Numbered from the stretch's first letter, positions 49,044-59,614 are shown. The stretch is 64,000 nt of DNA from Roseivivax halodurans JCM 10272 (GCF_000521785.1 NZ_JALZ01000007.1:124001-188000), one strand, 5' to 3'. The notes: generated from the letters alone by a model not told the origin. Program-made: numbers and translations.

Positions 49044-49074
49044 TCTCCCTGGTGCTCATCGCGGCGGCCTATTG

Positions 49075-49467
49075 TCACTCCGCGACCGGCGCGTCCCCGG
49101 GATTGTCGCGCTCGTGGCGATCGAGGCCGGGAAACGGCGGCAGCCAGGTTTCCCTCCGGACCACCCAGCACTCGTAGCCGGGCGTCAGCTGGTCCGGGGC
49201 GTCGAGCGTGCCAAGATGCACCTCGATCTCGTCGCCGGAGAGCGAGAAGACCGACGAGCCGCAGCGGGGGCAGAAGTGCCGCCCGGCGTAGGAGTGGGTG
49301 ACGCCCTGCACGTCGACCGCCTCCTCGGGATAGATCGCGGCCGCGAAGAAGAGCGCGCCGTGATGCTTTCGGCAATCGAGACAATGGCAGATGCCGACAC
49401 GTTTCGGGCGCCCGCTTGCAGACAGCCTCACGTCGCCGCACAGGCACCCACCCGCATAATGGTCCAT
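49075..49467 (-). CDS. GFA family (glutathione-dependent formaldehyde-activating-like) protein
   Basis: The 130-residue protein has the GFA zinc cysteines: GGCLCGDVRL at about residues 6-15, CHCLDCRKHHGALF and HFCPRCGSSVFSL. Members resemble Gfa, which speeds the reaction of formaldehyde with glutathione, but most, like this one, have no proven substrate. GGAGGGCACGGCG precedes ATG 49467. It is convergent with the VOC gene (31 bases apart) and divergent from the SLC13 permease. Confidence 0.88.
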   Translation of the reverse strand: MDHYAGGCLCGDVRLSASGRPKRVGICHCLDCRKHHGALFFAAAIYPEEAVDVQGVTHSYAGRHFCPRCGSSVFSLSGDEIEVHLGTLDAPDQLTPGYECWVVRRETWLPPFPGLDRHERDNPGDAPVAE

Positions 49468-49623
49468 CGCCGTGCCCTCCAGACGCGCGCCCCGCCGCCG
49501 CTCCACGGCATGCTAGCGTGCGCCGATCCGCCAAGAAAGATGACCTCCAAATATGTGTATGGTGAAAGCGCAGCGGACGTGGCACCGTCCGCCGGATTGT
49601 CTCTTGTCTCGGACCATTTCGGC

Positions 49624-51405
49624 ATGACCGCGTATCTTGGCATCGATGCGTCAGTTCTGGCGCTCGGCCTTCTCGTGCTTCTGTTTGTAGCCTTCATCGT
49701 CGAGAAATATCCGCCCGACGTCACCGCGGCCGGTGGCGCGGCCCTCTTCATCATATTCGGCCTCGTGCCGAGCGACGACGTGATGGAGGTCTTCTCGAGT
49801 TCCGCGCCCATCACAATCGCCGCGATGTTCGTCGTGTCGGGAGCTCTGGTGCGCACGGGCGTGCTCGACGCCCTCGCCGGCATCGTGGTGGAGAAAGCCC
49901 AGACCCGGCCTGCACTGGCCGTCGGTCTCTTCATCTTCGCGACCATCGCGGCCTCGGCCTTCATGAACAACACGCCGGTGGTGATCGTGCTCATCCCCGT
50001 GGTGATCCGCCTCGCCGGCAGCCTCGGGCTCGCGCCGACGCGACTGCTCATCCCGCTCTCCTACGCTGCGATCCTCGGGGGGACCTGCACGCTCATCGGC
50101 ACCTCGACGAACATCCTCGTCGACGGCGTCGCGCGCGAGGCGGGGCTCGACCCGTTCTCGATCTTCGAGATCGCCCCGGTCGGGATCTGCGTCGCGCTGG
50201 TCGGCGGGCTGTCCATGCTGGTTCTCGGGAAATTTCTCCTGCCCTCCCGCGCCTCGCGCGACAGCGGCGAGTCCGCGGAGACACCCTTCCTCTCCGAGGT
50301 CGTGATCCGCGACGGGTATCGGCACATAGGCGAGACGCTTGGCTCGGTTTCGGACTTCCAGGGCTCGCGGGTCCGGGTCACCGGCCTGCGCCGGAGCGGC
50401 AAGATCGAGCGGACGGATCTCGAAGATCAGGTGCTGCGCAAGGGCGATGCGCTGATCCTCATCGCCGGCACCTCCGAGCTTCTGACGCTTTCGGAGCACA
50501 CCGGGCTGCGCGTCGGCCAGCGCCGCTCGATCGAGATCGACCCCGAGGCCGAGGTCCGCATCGTCGAGGCCATCATAACGCCGTCCCGCCGGAGTTCCGG
50601 TGTCCGCATTGCCGACCTCGCCCTTGGCCGGCGCGCGGGCATCCGGGTCCTCGGCGCCTTCCGCCCGGGCCACGTCGCCGGCGCGGACCTCTCCAGCGTG
50701 CGCCTGCGCCCTGCCGACAAGCTTCTGCTCGAGGGAACGCCCGAAGGCTTCGAGGAGCTGACACGGTCGGGCGACGTCGTCTCGGTGACCGCGCCCGGGG
50801 GCCGCGCCTACCGGCGCCGGCAGGCACCGATCGCCGTGCTCGCGCTGGTGGCGATCGTGCTCCTCGCCGCGCTCGACGTCTTCCCGATCGGCATCCTCGC
50901 CCTCGTGGCGGTGGCGGCCATCCTGGTCCTGCGCTGCATCGACAACGACGAGGCCTGGGGGTCGATCGACGCCTCGATCCTCGTTCTGATCTTCTCCATG
51001 CTGATCGTCGGCGCGGGGCTCGAGAATACCGGTGCCGTGGAACTGCTCGTCGGGTTCCTGACACCCTGGCTCGAAGGGCTCCCGCCCATATTGATGCTGG
51101 TCGCGATCTACGCGGTGGGATCGATCTTGACCGAGGTCGTGACCAGCAATGCGGTGGCTGTGATCTTCACGCCGATCGCGGTGGCGATCGCCCAGCAGCT
51201 CGGCGTGGACCCCCGCCCCTTCGTCGTCGCGGTCATGTTCTCGGCGAGCGCGAGCTTTGCCACGCCCATCGGCTACCAGACCAACACCCTGGTCTACGGT
51301 GCGGGCAATTACCGCTTCGCCGACTTCCTGAAGGTCGGCGTCCCGATGAACATCATCGTCGGAGCAACCGCCGTTCTCACGATCCCGATATTCTTTCCCA
51401 TGTAG
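49624..51405 (+). CDS. SLC13 family anion permease with two RCK_C domains
   Basis: The 593-residue inner-membrane protein has an N-terminal membrane half with SAFMNNTPVVIVLIPVV and GGTCTLIGTSTNILVDG. Two soluble TrkA/RCK C-terminal domains lie in the middle (about residues 210-300 and 310-390). The C-terminal half ends with SFATPIGYQTNTLVYG. The SNT-like motifs (GTSTN, GYQTN) are the anion/sodium sites of SLC13 carriers for sulfate, dicarboxylates or similar. ATG 49540 is an in-frame alternative; both have weak ribosome sites. The end overlaps the dCMP deaminase gene by 29 bases on the opposite strand. Confidence 0.9.
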   Translation: MTAYLGIDASVLALGLLVLLFVAFIVEKYPPDVTAAGGAALFIIFGLVPSDDVMEVFSSSAPITIAAMFVVSGALVRTGVLDALAGIVVEKAQTRPALAVGLFIFATIAASAFMNNTPVVIVLIPVVIRLAGSLGLAPTRLLIPLSYAAILGGTCTLIGTSTNILVDGVAREAGLDPFSIFEIAPVGICVALVGGLSMLVLGKFLLPSRASRDSGESAETPFLSEVVIRDGYRHIGETLGSVSDFQGSRVRVTGLRRSGKIERTDLEDQVLRKGDALILIAGTSELLTLSEHTGLRVGQRRSIEIDPEAEVRIVEAIITPSRRSSGVRIADLALGRRAGIRVLGAFRPGHVAGADLSSVRLRPADKLLLEGTPEGFEELTRSGDVVSVTAPGGRAYRRRQAPIAVLALVAIVLLAALDVFPIGILALVAVAAILVLRCIDNDEAWGSIDASILVLIFSMLIVGAGLENTGAVELLVGFLTPWLEGLPPILMLVAIYAVGSILTEVVTSNAVAVIFTPIAVAIAQQLGVDPRPFVVAVMFSASASFATPIGYQTNTLVYGAGNYRFADFLKVGVPMNIIVGATAVLTIPIFFPM

Positions 51406-51865
51406 GCAAGGCGTCATCCCTGAAGGCGATCTCGATGCCCGCCTCCCGCAACATGATCTCGGCCGCGGCAAAGCTTGCGTCAAGCGCGCCGTCGTTCTCG
51501 GGCACCGGCGGGCACACGACGCGCCGGATACCCGACTGGATGACGGCGCGCGCGCAATCGGAGCAGGGAAAGCGCGTCACGTAGATCGTGCATCCGTCGA
51601 GCGCCGCGCCGGATCGCGCGGCGTTGTAGATCGCATTGCGCTCGGCATGTTCGATCCAGAAGAACTTCGTCCCACTGGCCCGGTCGAAGCGGCTGTCGTC
51701 GTGGTCCGACACGCCCCTCGGCAGGCCATTGTACCCGCTCGCGCGCACCTCGTGGCCCGGTCCGACGATCACCGCACCGACATGGCGGTCACGATCCTCG
51801 GACCAGCCTGCCATCTGGGCGGCGAGTCCCATGAAGCGCGCCGCCCAAGTGTTCTCGGATGCCAT
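51377..51865 (-). CDS. Deoxycytidylate (dCMP) deaminase family protein
   Basis: The 162-residue protein has the zinc deaminase site: H73-A-E75 (WIEHAERNAIY) and C101-SD-C104 (FPCSDCARAVI). YNGLPRGVSDHDDSRF and the family's N-terminal FMGLAAQMAGWSEDRDR region are also seen. It would convert dCMP to dUMP for thymidylate. It starts 2 bases after the aldehyde dehydrogenase stop, so it may be read with the catabolic operon, although its role is unrelated. The ribosome site is weak. Confidence 0.88.
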   Translation of the reverse strand: MASENTWAARFMGLAAQMAGWSEDRDRHVGAVIVGPGHEVRASGYNGLPRGVSDHDDSRFDRASGTKFFWIEHAERNAIYNAARSGAALDGCTIYVTRFPCSDCARAVIQSGIRRVVCPPVPENDGALDASFAAAEIMLREAGIEIAFRDDALPTWERISGS

Positions 51866-51867
51866 GC

Positions 51868-53316
51868 TCAGCCAGCCGAGATGTACGAGGTCTTGACCGT
51901 GGTGTAGAATTCCACGGCGTAGCGCCCCTGCTCGCGCGCCCCGTAGGACGATCCCTTCCGTCCACCGAACGGCACGTGGTAGTCGACGCCCGCCGTGGGC
52001 AGGTTCACCATGACCATCCCCGCCTCGACCCGTCGGCGGAACGTCCGGGCATGTTTGAGGCTCGACGTGCATATGCCGGCGGAGAGGCCGAACTCGGTGT
52101 CGTTGGCAACCGCCAGCGCTTCCTCGGCGTTGGTCACCCGGATGACCGAGGCGCAGGGCCCGAAGATTTCCTCGCGGTTGATGCGCATTCCGTTGTCGGT
52201 CCCGAGAAAGAGCGCAGGCGCCTGGAAGAAGCCCGGCGCGGGGCCGTCGATGCGGTCGCCGCCGATCACCTCTGCCGCCTCGCTCCGCGCGATCGCCACG
52301 TAGTCCAGGTTCGAGGCGAGCTGTCGCTCGTCGACGACGGGACCGATCTGGGTTCCGGCATCGAGCGCGTCGCCTACCTTGAGCGCCTGCATCTCGCGCG
52401 AGAGGCGCTCGACGAAGGCGTCGTGGATCCCGGACTGGACGATGAGCCGCGAGGAGGCGGTGCAGCGCTGGCCGGTCGAGAAATACGCCCCGTTGAGGCA
52501 GGCCGGAACAGCGATGTCGAGATCGGCGTCGTCGAGAACCACCATCGGGTTCTTGCCACCCATCTCGGTCTGCACCTTCTTGCGCAGGCGTCCGCAGGTC
52601 TCGGCGATGCGGGCCCCGGTGGCGGCCGAGCCGGTGAAGGACACGGCGTCGATCCCGTCATGGGTGACGATCGCTTCGCCGACGACCGATCCGCGTCCCA
52701 TCACGAGGTTGAAGACCCCCGACGGGCATCCGGCCTCGTGCAGCGCCTCGGCGATGACATGGGCGCAGCCCGGCGTCAGGTCGGCCGGCTTGAGCACGGC
52801 GCAATTGCCGTAGGCGAGCGCCGGGGCGATCTTCCACGCGGGAATCGCGATCGGAAAGTTCCACGGCGTGATGAGGCCGACAACGCCCACAGGCTCTCGG
52901 ATCACCTCGACGTCGATGTCGGGGCGGGTGGACGCCTGCGCGTCTCCGGCGATCCGGAGCGCCTCTCCGGCGAAGAACTTGAAGACCTGACCCGCGCGCG
53001 TGGTCTCGCCGATGGCCTCGGGCAGCGTTTTGCCCTCCTCGCGGGCGAGCAGGCGTCCGATCTCTTCCTTGCGCGCGAGGATGGAGGTGCCGACCGCATC
53101 GAGCAGATCGTGCCGCACCTGCGGACTCGTCTGCGACCATGCCTCGAACGCGTCCCGAGCGGCGGCCACGGCGGCATCGACGGCACTCGCATCCGCGGAG
53201 GCATAATGCCCGATGATGTCGTTCGTGTCCGAAGGGTTCACATTGGCGCGTGCATCCTCCGCCGGGATCCACTGCCCGCCGATCAGGTTGCCGAAGCTCA
53301 GAATGGTATCTTTCAT
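51868..53316 (-). CDS. Aldehyde dehydrogenase family protein
   Basis: The 482-residue NAD(P)-dependent enzyme has N153 (ITPWNFP), K176 (VLKPADLTP), E251 (QTEMGGKNPMVV) and catalytic C285 (TGQRCTASS). The end reads PFGGRKGSSYGAREQGRYAVEFYT, as in alpha-ketoglutaric semialdehyde dehydrogenases, though this cannot be settled by eye. GGAGAAAGAC precedes the ATG. It follows a DapA-family lyase by 17 bases, and lyase plus aldehyde dehydrogenase pairs usually oxidise the aldehyde made by the lyase. Ninth gene counting from 60654. Confidence 0.92.
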   Translation of the reverse strand: MKDTILSFGNLIGGQWIPAEDARANVNPSDTNDIIGHYASADASAVDAAVAAARDAFEAWSQTSPQVRHDLLDAVGTSILARKEEIGRLLAREEGKTLPEAIGETTRAGQVFKFFAGEALRIAGDAQASTRPDIDVEVIREPVGVVGLITPWNFPIAIPAWKIAPALAYGNCAVLKPADLTPGCAHVIAEALHEAGCPSGVFNLVMGRGSVVGEAIVTHDGIDAVSFTGSAATGARIAETCGRLRKKVQTEMGGKNPMVVLDDADLDIAVPACLNGAYFSTGQRCTASSRLIVQSGIHDAFVERLSREMQALKVGDALDAGTQIGPVVDERQLASNLDYVAIARSEAAEVIGGDRIDGPAPGFFQAPALFLGTDNGMRINREEIFGPCASVIRVTNAEEALAVANDTEFGLSAGICTSSLKHARTFRRRVEAGMVMVNLPTAGVDYHVPFGGRKGSSYGAREQGRYAVEFYTTVKTSYISAG

Positions 53317-53333
53317 GTCTTTCTCCAGTCAGG

Positions 53334-54212
53334 TCAGGCCGCGGCCGCCGCGTCGGCGGGCACGAAATGGTCGAGGGAGGCCGCTTCGGCCTGCGTGAGC
53401 GGCGTGAAGGGCGGCAGCGTCCCGGCCCAGCGCGGATCCTTCGTGCGCCGGGCGATCAGGTGTTTGACGGCGGGGATCAGCGGATGATCCGAAATCACTG
53501 CCCGGAGCGCGCTCACCGTATCGATGAGGCTCTGGGGCGCCTCGCCGCGCCAGATGCGGGCGCAGAGCGGCGCGGTCACGTTGACGGTGGCGGAGATGCA
53601 ACCGGCGAAGCCCTCGACGCGCGCCGAGGCAAGCGATGTCTCGGAGCTGGGGAAGATGGCGAAGTCGGGCAGCGCGGCGCGGACGGCACGACAATATTCG
53701 AGATCGTTCGAGCTGTCCTTGATCCCTGCGAACCGGTCCGGCGCCTGCGCATGGAGGCGCGTCATCACATTGACTGGTATGGGAAAACCGGTCATCGCCG
53801 GAAAGTTGTAGAAGTAGATCCGGATGGAGCGGTCGCCGAGCGCGGCGTGCAGCGCCTCGTACCACCGCACGAGCCCGTCCTCGGACGGCGGCGTATAGTA
53901 GAACGGCGGCAGCACCAGAGCCACGCCGTAGCCGAGATCGTCGGCGCGTTCGGTCAAGGCAATCGACTCGGCCAGCGACGTGGTCCCGGTCCCGACCATG
54001 AGGCGGGAGGGATCGAGGTCTCGGGCAGCCCATTCCATGACCGTGCCGCGCGCCGCGGCGTCGAGGGACGTCGCCTCCCCGGTGGAGCCGAGGATGTTGA
54101 GACCGTCGCATCCGTTCTCGAGCGCCCAGCGGGCGTGGTCGAGAAACGGCTCCCTGAGCGGCCGTCCGGCGGCGTCCACCGGGGTCGGCACGGCAGCTAT
54201 GATGCCCTGCAT
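53334..54212 (-). CDS. Dihydrodipicolinate synthase (DapA)-family lyase
   Basis: The 292-residue protein has the class I aldolase layout of the family: GSTGEATSL (residues 42-50) for the carboxylate, Y135 in FYNFPAMTG and Schiff-base K165 in FAGIKDSSND. True DapA is unlikely given the catabolic neighbours. Family relatives dehydrate sugar acids, deaminate hydroxyproline derivatives, or split aldol products to pyruvate and an aldehyde. GGAAGGGATATC before ATG 54212 sets the start. It lies 13 bases after the ferredoxin gene. Confidence 0.9.
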   Translation of the reverse strand: MQGIIAAVPTPVDAAGRPLREPFLDHARWALENGCDGLNILGSTGEATSLDAAARGTVMEWAARDLDPSRLMVGTGTTSLAESIALTERADDLGYGVALVLPPFYYTPPSEDGLVRWYEALHAALGDRSIRIYFYNFPAMTGFPIPVNVMTRLHAQAPDRFAGIKDSSNDLEYCRAVRAALPDFAIFPSSETSLASARVEGFAGCISATVNVTAPLCARIWRGEAPQSLIDTVSALRAVISDHPLIPAVKHLIARRTKDPRWAGTLPPFTPLTQAEAASLDHFVPADAAAAA

Positions 54213-54225
54213 GATATCCCTTCCG

Positions 54226-54558
54226 TCAATTGGTTCGTTTGGCGTATTCGGCGAGCCTCGGGTGATCGCGGATCGGCGGCGCGTTGGCATACCACCCGCC
54301 CGGTTCCTCAAGCTCGCCGTCCGCACCGCGAAAGACCTCGCGGTTGATGTCGGCGAAGATCGCGTTCTCGGGATCCAGCTCGTCGTCGTAGCGGATGGCG
54401 TCGACCGGGCAGATGCTTTCGCACATGCCGCATTCGATGCATTCGCCGGGATGGATGTAGAACATCCGTTCCCCCTCGTAGATGCAGTCGACCGGGCAGG
54501 ACGTCGTGCAGATGCCGTCCTTCACGTCGATGCACTGGTTTCCGATGACGAGTGCCAT
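54226..54558 (-). CDS. Seven-iron-type ferredoxin
   Basis: The 110-residue protein has two cluster sets: C9, C17, C50 for a 3Fe-4S or 4Fe-4S centre and C21, C40, C43, C46 for a 4Fe-4S centre (CTTSCPVDC, CIECGMCESICP). The Cys found next to the first ligand in Azotobacter FdI is V12 here; that Cys is not a ligand. The C-terminal helix region is of FdxA length. GAGGAGATCCC precedes the ATG. In this operon it is the likely electron partner of the FAD oxidoreductase. Confidence 0.92.
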   Translation of the reverse strand: MALVIGNQCIDVKDGICTTSCPVDCIYEGERMFYIHPGECIECGMCESICPVDAIRYDDELDPENAIFADINREVFRGADGELEEPGGWYANAPPIRDHPRLAEYAKRTN

Positions 54559-54569
54559 GGGATCTCCTC

Positions 54570-55346
54570 TCAGCAGCCCCGCCAGACCGGCGGGCGCTTT
54601 TCGCGGAACGCGAGGACGCCCTCCTCGGAATCCTCCGAGGCGAGCGCCGACACGAGCGCCTCGGACTTGTGATCGCGGGCGTCCTGGGGCGAGAGATGCG
54701 CGGTGCTGCGGACCGTCTCCTTGATCGCCGCGACCGAAAGCGGGGCGCAGGAGAGGACGTCGGCGACCCAGGCATCGACCTCGGCGTCGAGCGCGTCGGG
54801 GGCCGCAACCGCGTTGACCAGACCGAAATGCGCGGCTTCGGCGGCCGAGAGCATCCGCCCCGTCATCATCAGCCCAGCCGCGATGTTGCGCGGGATGAGC
54901 CGCTGGAGCGCCACCATGCCGCCGTCGAGCGGCAGGCGCCCGACCTTGGCTTCGGGCAGTCCAAACTTCGCGGTCTCGGACGCGATCACGATGTCGGCGC
55001 CGAGGACCATCTCGAACCCGCCGCCGAGCGCGAGGCCGTTCACCCGCGCGATCACCGGGACCGTCAGGCTCTGTCGGAGAGCTATGCCGCCGAAGCCGTT
55101 GGGGTTTGCCTGCGCCCAGTATTCGAGCCCGGTCAGCCCGGTGTTCGACTTGAGGTCCGCCCCTGCGCTGAACGCTTTGTCGCCCGCGCCCGTCAGCACG
55201 ACGCAGCGGATGTCGTCCCGACCTTCGATCTCGGTCCAGACGCGCTCCAGCTCCGCCTCCGTCGCCTGGTCGACCGCGTTCATGCGGTCGGGCCGGTCGA
55301 TCGTGACCCGCGCGACGTGATCCGCGACGTCGAAGAGGACGCTCAT
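54570..55346 (-). CDS. Enoyl-CoA hydratase/isomerase (crotonase) family protein
   Basis: The 258-residue protein has the CoA-site AFSAGADLK, oxyanion loop NGLALGGGFEMVLGADIV and both hydratase glutamates, E112 (GGGFE) and E132 (FGLPEAKVG). Hydratase activity is therefore expected. With a CaiB-type CoA-transferase next to it, it resembles the CaiD/CaiB logic of carnitine use, but the substrate is unknown. GGGAGGCGTC precedes ATG 55346; the start overlaps the CoA-transferase stop by four bases. Confidence 0.93.
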   Translation of the reverse strand: MSVLFDVADHVARVTIDRPDRMNAVDQATEAELERVWTEIEGRDDIRCVVLTGAGDKAFSAGADLKSNTGLTGLEYWAQANPNGFGGIALRQSLTVPVIARVNGLALGGGFEMVLGADIVIASETAKFGLPEAKVGRLPLDGGMVALQRLIPRNIAAGLMMTGRMLSAAEAAHFGLVNAVAAPDALDAEVDAWVADVLSCAPLSVAAIKETVRSTAHLSPQDARDHKSEALVSALASEDSEEGVLAFREKRPPVWRGC

Positions 55347-56515
55347 GACGCCTCCCGACGCGCGACGGCCGAGAGGCTGAATTCGCGGATCACCTCGTCC
55401 GTGTGCTCGCCGAGGCGCGGCGGCGTGTGGCGGACGACCACCGGCGCGTCGCTGAGATGCACGGGCGAGCCGACGAGCGTCAGATCGCCGAGGATCGGAT
55501 GCTCGATATCGACGAGAAGCCCGTTCGCCTCGGTCTGCGGGTCGTCCAGCGCCTCTCCGAGAGAACGGACCGGCGCGCAGAGAAGATCCTGCGCTTCGAG
55601 CCGTTCGATCCAGTAGGCGGTGGAATTCGTGGCGAAGGCCTCGGCGAACCGGCCCTGGAGATAGGGCTTGTGCTGCCGCTGCACGGCAAGGGTCGGGTAC
55701 TCCGGCGACAGGTCCTCGATCTCGAGCGCGGTGCAGATGTCCTGCAGCGGGTTGGCCTTGAACGCGCCAACCACGACCAGCGCGCCATCGGTGGTGTCGA
55801 AGACGCCCGTGAGCGGCATCGCGGCCCAGTTCAGCACCTCGCGGTGCTTGGACCATTGCGCGGCCTCCTGCATCTGCATGGCGATCATCGAATCGTAGAG
55901 CGACACGCCGACCTTCTGGCCGCGGCCGGTCTTCTCGCGCCCGATGATGGCGGCGAGGATCCCCTGAACGAGGTGCATGCCCGCCGTGTAATCGCAGAGC
56001 GTCGTCGGGTAGATCGACTTCGGGATTGCGGGGTCCTGCGTCTTCTCCATGACGCCGGTCATCGCCTGAGCGAGGACGTCCTGCCCGCCCTTGTGGGCGT
56101 AGGGGCCCGTTTCGCCGAAACCGGTGCCGGAGGCGCAGATGATCCGCGGATTGATCGTCTTCAGCGTGTCAAAGTCGAAGCCGAGGCGCTTCATCACGCC
56201 GGCACGGAAATTGTCGACCACCACGTCCGAGTGCAGGACGAGATCATAGACCATCTGCCGCCCTTCCTCGGACTTGGTGTCGATCGTCACCGACCGCTTG
56301 TTGCGGTTGAGGGAGGAAAAGACTGCGTTGTTCATCGCCTCTTCCGACGTCTCGCCGAAGAAGTTGCGCGACAGGTCCCCTGCCCCGGGCCGTTCGATCT
56401 TGATCACGTCGGCGCCGAAATCCGCGAGCATCTGCGTCGCGCACGGCCCCATCATGACCTGGGTGAAGTCGAGGACGCGAACGCCCTCGAGTGGAAGTGT
56501 GGCGGTGGTGGTCAT
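55343..56515 (-). CDS. Class III CoA-transferase, CaiB/BaiF family
   Basis: The 390-residue protein has the family start LEGVRVLDFTQVMMGPCATQ, the CoA/ADP region DVIKIERPG and LNRNKRSVTIDT, and the catalytic Asp D175 in TTLCDYTAG. It moves CoA between carboxylic acids, or could act as a racemase. It should activate the imported acid for the crotonase encoded downstream. GAGGGAGGATTTC precedes ATG 56515, 11 bases after the FAD oxidoreductase stop. The frame is open upstream, but that stretch is antisense noise. Confidence 0.93.
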   Translation of the reverse strand: MTTTATLPLEGVRVLDFTQVMMGPCATQMLADFGADVIKIERPGAGDLSRNFFGETSEEAMNNAVFSSLNRNKRSVTIDTKSEEGRQMVYDLVLHSDVVVDNFRAGVMKRLGFDFDTLKTINPRIICASGTGFGETGPYAHKGGQDVLAQAMTGVMEKTQDPAIPKSIYPTTLCDYTAGMHLVQGILAAIIGREKTGRGQKVGVSLYDSMIAMQMQEAAQWSKHREVLNWAAMPLTGVFDTTDGALVVVGAFKANPLQDICTALEIEDLSPEYPTLAVQRQHKPYLQGRFAEAFATNSTAYWIERLEAQDLLCAPVRSLGEALDDPQTEANGLLVDIEHPILGDLTLVGSPVHLSDAPVVVRHTPPRLGEHTDEVIREFSLSAVARREAS

Positions 56516-56526
56516 GAAATCCTCCC

Positions 56527-57891
56527 TCAGGCCTCGACCGGCTCTTCGATGCGGGCATTGGCCGAGGGGACATCGCCCGGATCGGCGCCCTGCGCGCGCA
56601 TCTGCTTCTGGATCGCGGTGACATCGACGTCTCGCAGCGCGCAGTTCGCATCGAGCGCCTTGGCCACTGCGACGCCCGCGGCCTCGCCCTGCGCCATGCA
56701 GGGCGGGATCTCGCGCGACTGCTTCTGCGCCTCGCTCTCGACCGAGTAGTGACGGCCCGCGACGATCAGGTTGTCGACGCCCTTGGGCAGGAGGGCGCGG
56801 TACGGTGTGTAATAGTCGCGCCCCCGGCAAACACTGTCGGCAAAGTGGCGGCGGGACTTCACGTCGTCCTTCGTGACCACGTATTCGCCGCGCAGGAGCC
56901 GTGTCTGACGGATGCCCATCTGCTCGGCCGCGCCCAGCATCTTGGCGTTCTCGAAGCCCGGCAGGTTCTTCCGCGCGAAGTCCAGAAGGGCCATCATGCG
57001 GCGGCGGCCCTCGAACTCGGCCTCGACCATGTGTTCGGGCGACATCCCGTCGTAACCGGGCATGTGCGGGCAGTTGCACCACACCACGCCGGGAAGCGGC
57101 GTCTTGAGCCACCACATGCCCCAGGCGCCGCCGATGATCCGGCGCGCCTGCCGGTCGAGCTTCTTGTACTCCTCGGGGTTGGCGTATTCGAATGCCTCGG
57201 CCTTGTCGGTGTCGACGTCCATCAGGCGGAACACGGTCGTGACGATGAATTGCCCGGTCTGGAACTCGGCCCCGGCCGAGGAGGCGACGTCGAGGTCGCC
57301 CGAGGCGTCGACCACCATCTTCGCCTTGATCGCCTGCCGGCCGAGCTTGGTCTGCACGATCACGCCGGTGACGCGGCTCCCCTCGACCATCGCCTCGGAG
57401 AACCAGCTGTGGGTGCGCAGCTCGATATCCGCGTCCTCGACCAGATCGAGGCTCACGCGCTTCCAGGCATCGGGGTCGAAGGCGACGGCGTGGATGATCG
57501 GCTGCGGCATCCCGGACTTGTGGAAGTCAATGCAGCCCCAGCGCGACCACTTCTGCCACATCTCCCAGTTGGTCAGGCAATCCTCGGAGGGCGGATAGAC
57601 GGCGCCGTCCTGGCGCTCCATCCGCTCTACGAACTCGTCGACGATGCCGGTGGTGACGATCTCGTTGCCCTCGTTCACCATGTCGTCGAGCACCAGCACC
57701 ATGCCGCCCGAGGCCATGCCGCCGAGGTGATGGTAGCGCTCGACCAGCGTGACGCGGGCCCCGTTGCGGGCGGCCGACACCGCGGCGGAAAGGCCGGCAG
57801 GCCCCGCCCCGATCACCACCACGTCGGTGTCCGAGACGACCGGGATCTGCTCTGCACGGGACGTCACGTGGTCCTTGATGCGGTCGGTCAT
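56527..57891 (-). CDS. FAD-dependent oxidoreductase
   Basis: The 454-residue protein has an FAD dinucleotide motif VVVIGAGPAGLSAA at residues 24-37, then HHLGGMASGGM and a C-terminal FAD closing region GVDNLIVAGRHYSVESEAQ with CMAQGEAAGVAVA. This matches the FAD_oxidored group often found beside anaerobic-type or CoA-linked pathways. No signal or membrane segment is seen. It lies 80 bases after the permease stop, the largest gap in the operon. A ferredoxin is encoded three genes further. Start ATG 57891; AGGAGG lies upstream. Confidence 0.9.
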   Translation of the reverse strand: MTDRIKDHVTSRAEQIPVVSDTDVVVIGAGPAGLSAAVSAARNGARVTLVERYHHLGGMASGGMVLVLDDMVNEGNEIVTTGIVDEFVERMERQDGAVYPPSEDCLTNWEMWQKWSRWGCIDFHKSGMPQPIIHAVAFDPDAWKRVSLDLVEDADIELRTHSWFSEAMVEGSRVTGVIVQTKLGRQAIKAKMVVDASGDLDVASSAGAEFQTGQFIVTTVFRLMDVDTDKAEAFEYANPEEYKKLDRQARRIIGGAWGMWWLKTPLPGVVWCNCPHMPGYDGMSPEHMVEAEFEGRRRMMALLDFARKNLPGFENAKMLGAAEQMGIRQTRLLRGEYVVTKDDVKSRRHFADSVCRGRDYYTPYRALLPKGVDNLIVAGRHYSVESEAQKQSREIPPCMAQGEAAGVAVAKALDANCALRDVDVTAIQKQMRAQGADPGDVPSANARIEEPVEA

Positions 57892-57971
57892 TGGGATGCA
57901 CTCCTCCTGTGGCGCCGCCTTCACCGCTTGCGAAGGGGGCGCGAATTTCCGTTTCTTGAGAGTTGTTTAGC

Positions 57972-58792
57972 TTACCAGCGGACGACCATGCGTTCGGTCA
58001 TCGTGACGAGGGCGAACATGATCACCGACAGGCCCGAGGACGTGAAGACGGTCGCGTAGAGCAGCGGCGAGTTGAAGTTGAACGTCGCGTCGATGATGAG
58101 CGCGCCGAGGCCGAGATCCGCGCCGACCCACTCGCCGACGATCGCGCCGATGACCGAAGTCGTGGCCGAGATCTTGAGCGCCGAGAACAGGAACGGCAGC
58201 GAGGACGGCAGGCGCATCTTCCAGAACACCTCGGATTTCGAGGCCGAGAGGATGCGGGCGAGCTCCAGGGTCTGCGAGCTGACCGATTGCAGGCCGCGCA
58301 CCATGTTCACCAGCGTCGGGAAGAAGCAGATGAGCGCCGCGATCACCACCTTTGCCGTCATGCCGGGGCCGAATATCAGCACGAGGATCGGCGCGATGGC
58401 GAGGATCGGGATCGTGTTGACGAAGACGGCGATCGGAAAGAACGCCTGCTCGGCGGCACGGGAATGCACGAAGGCGACCGCGATCAGGATCGCCGCGACA
58501 TTGCCGACGACGAAGCCCGCGACACTCTCGAAGAATGTCGGCCAGAAGTTCTGCATCAGCACGTCGAACTTCGCGACGAACTCCACCGCCACGTCGGACG
58601 GTGCCGGCGCGATGTAGGTCGGCACTCCGAAGAGCTTCACGCCGATCTGCCAGATCAGCACGAGCCCGAGCGCGGTGCCGAGGGGGACGGCGACGGCGAG
58701 CGCCTTCTTCTTGCGGGCGTCGGCAAGGATCTCCTTCTCGATATCCGCTTGAGTGGGGGCTTCGGGGGCGGTCATGGTCTCTGCGACAGACA

Positions 58793-58793
<1 letters not shown>
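57972..58793 (-). CDS. NitT/TauT-type ABC transporter permease
   Basis: The 273-residue inner-membrane protein has a cytoplasmic N-terminal tail and about six membrane segments. The EAA loop reads ELARILSASKSEVFWKMRLP, characteristic of SsuC/TauC/ThiX permeases. GGAGACCTGCTG precedes ATG 58793, which shares one base with the ATPase stop (TGATG). The ATPase and binding protein genes lie just upstream in the same transcript. Confidence 0.93.

Positions 58794-59610
<817 letters not shown>

Positions 59611-59614
<4 letters not shown>

Noticed and set aside
53334-54212. Calling the lyase true DapA (4-hydroxy-tetrahydrodipicolinate synthase)
   Set aside because: The active-site lysine is shared by the whole family, while the operon context is catabolic, so a specific lysine-pathway role is not supported.
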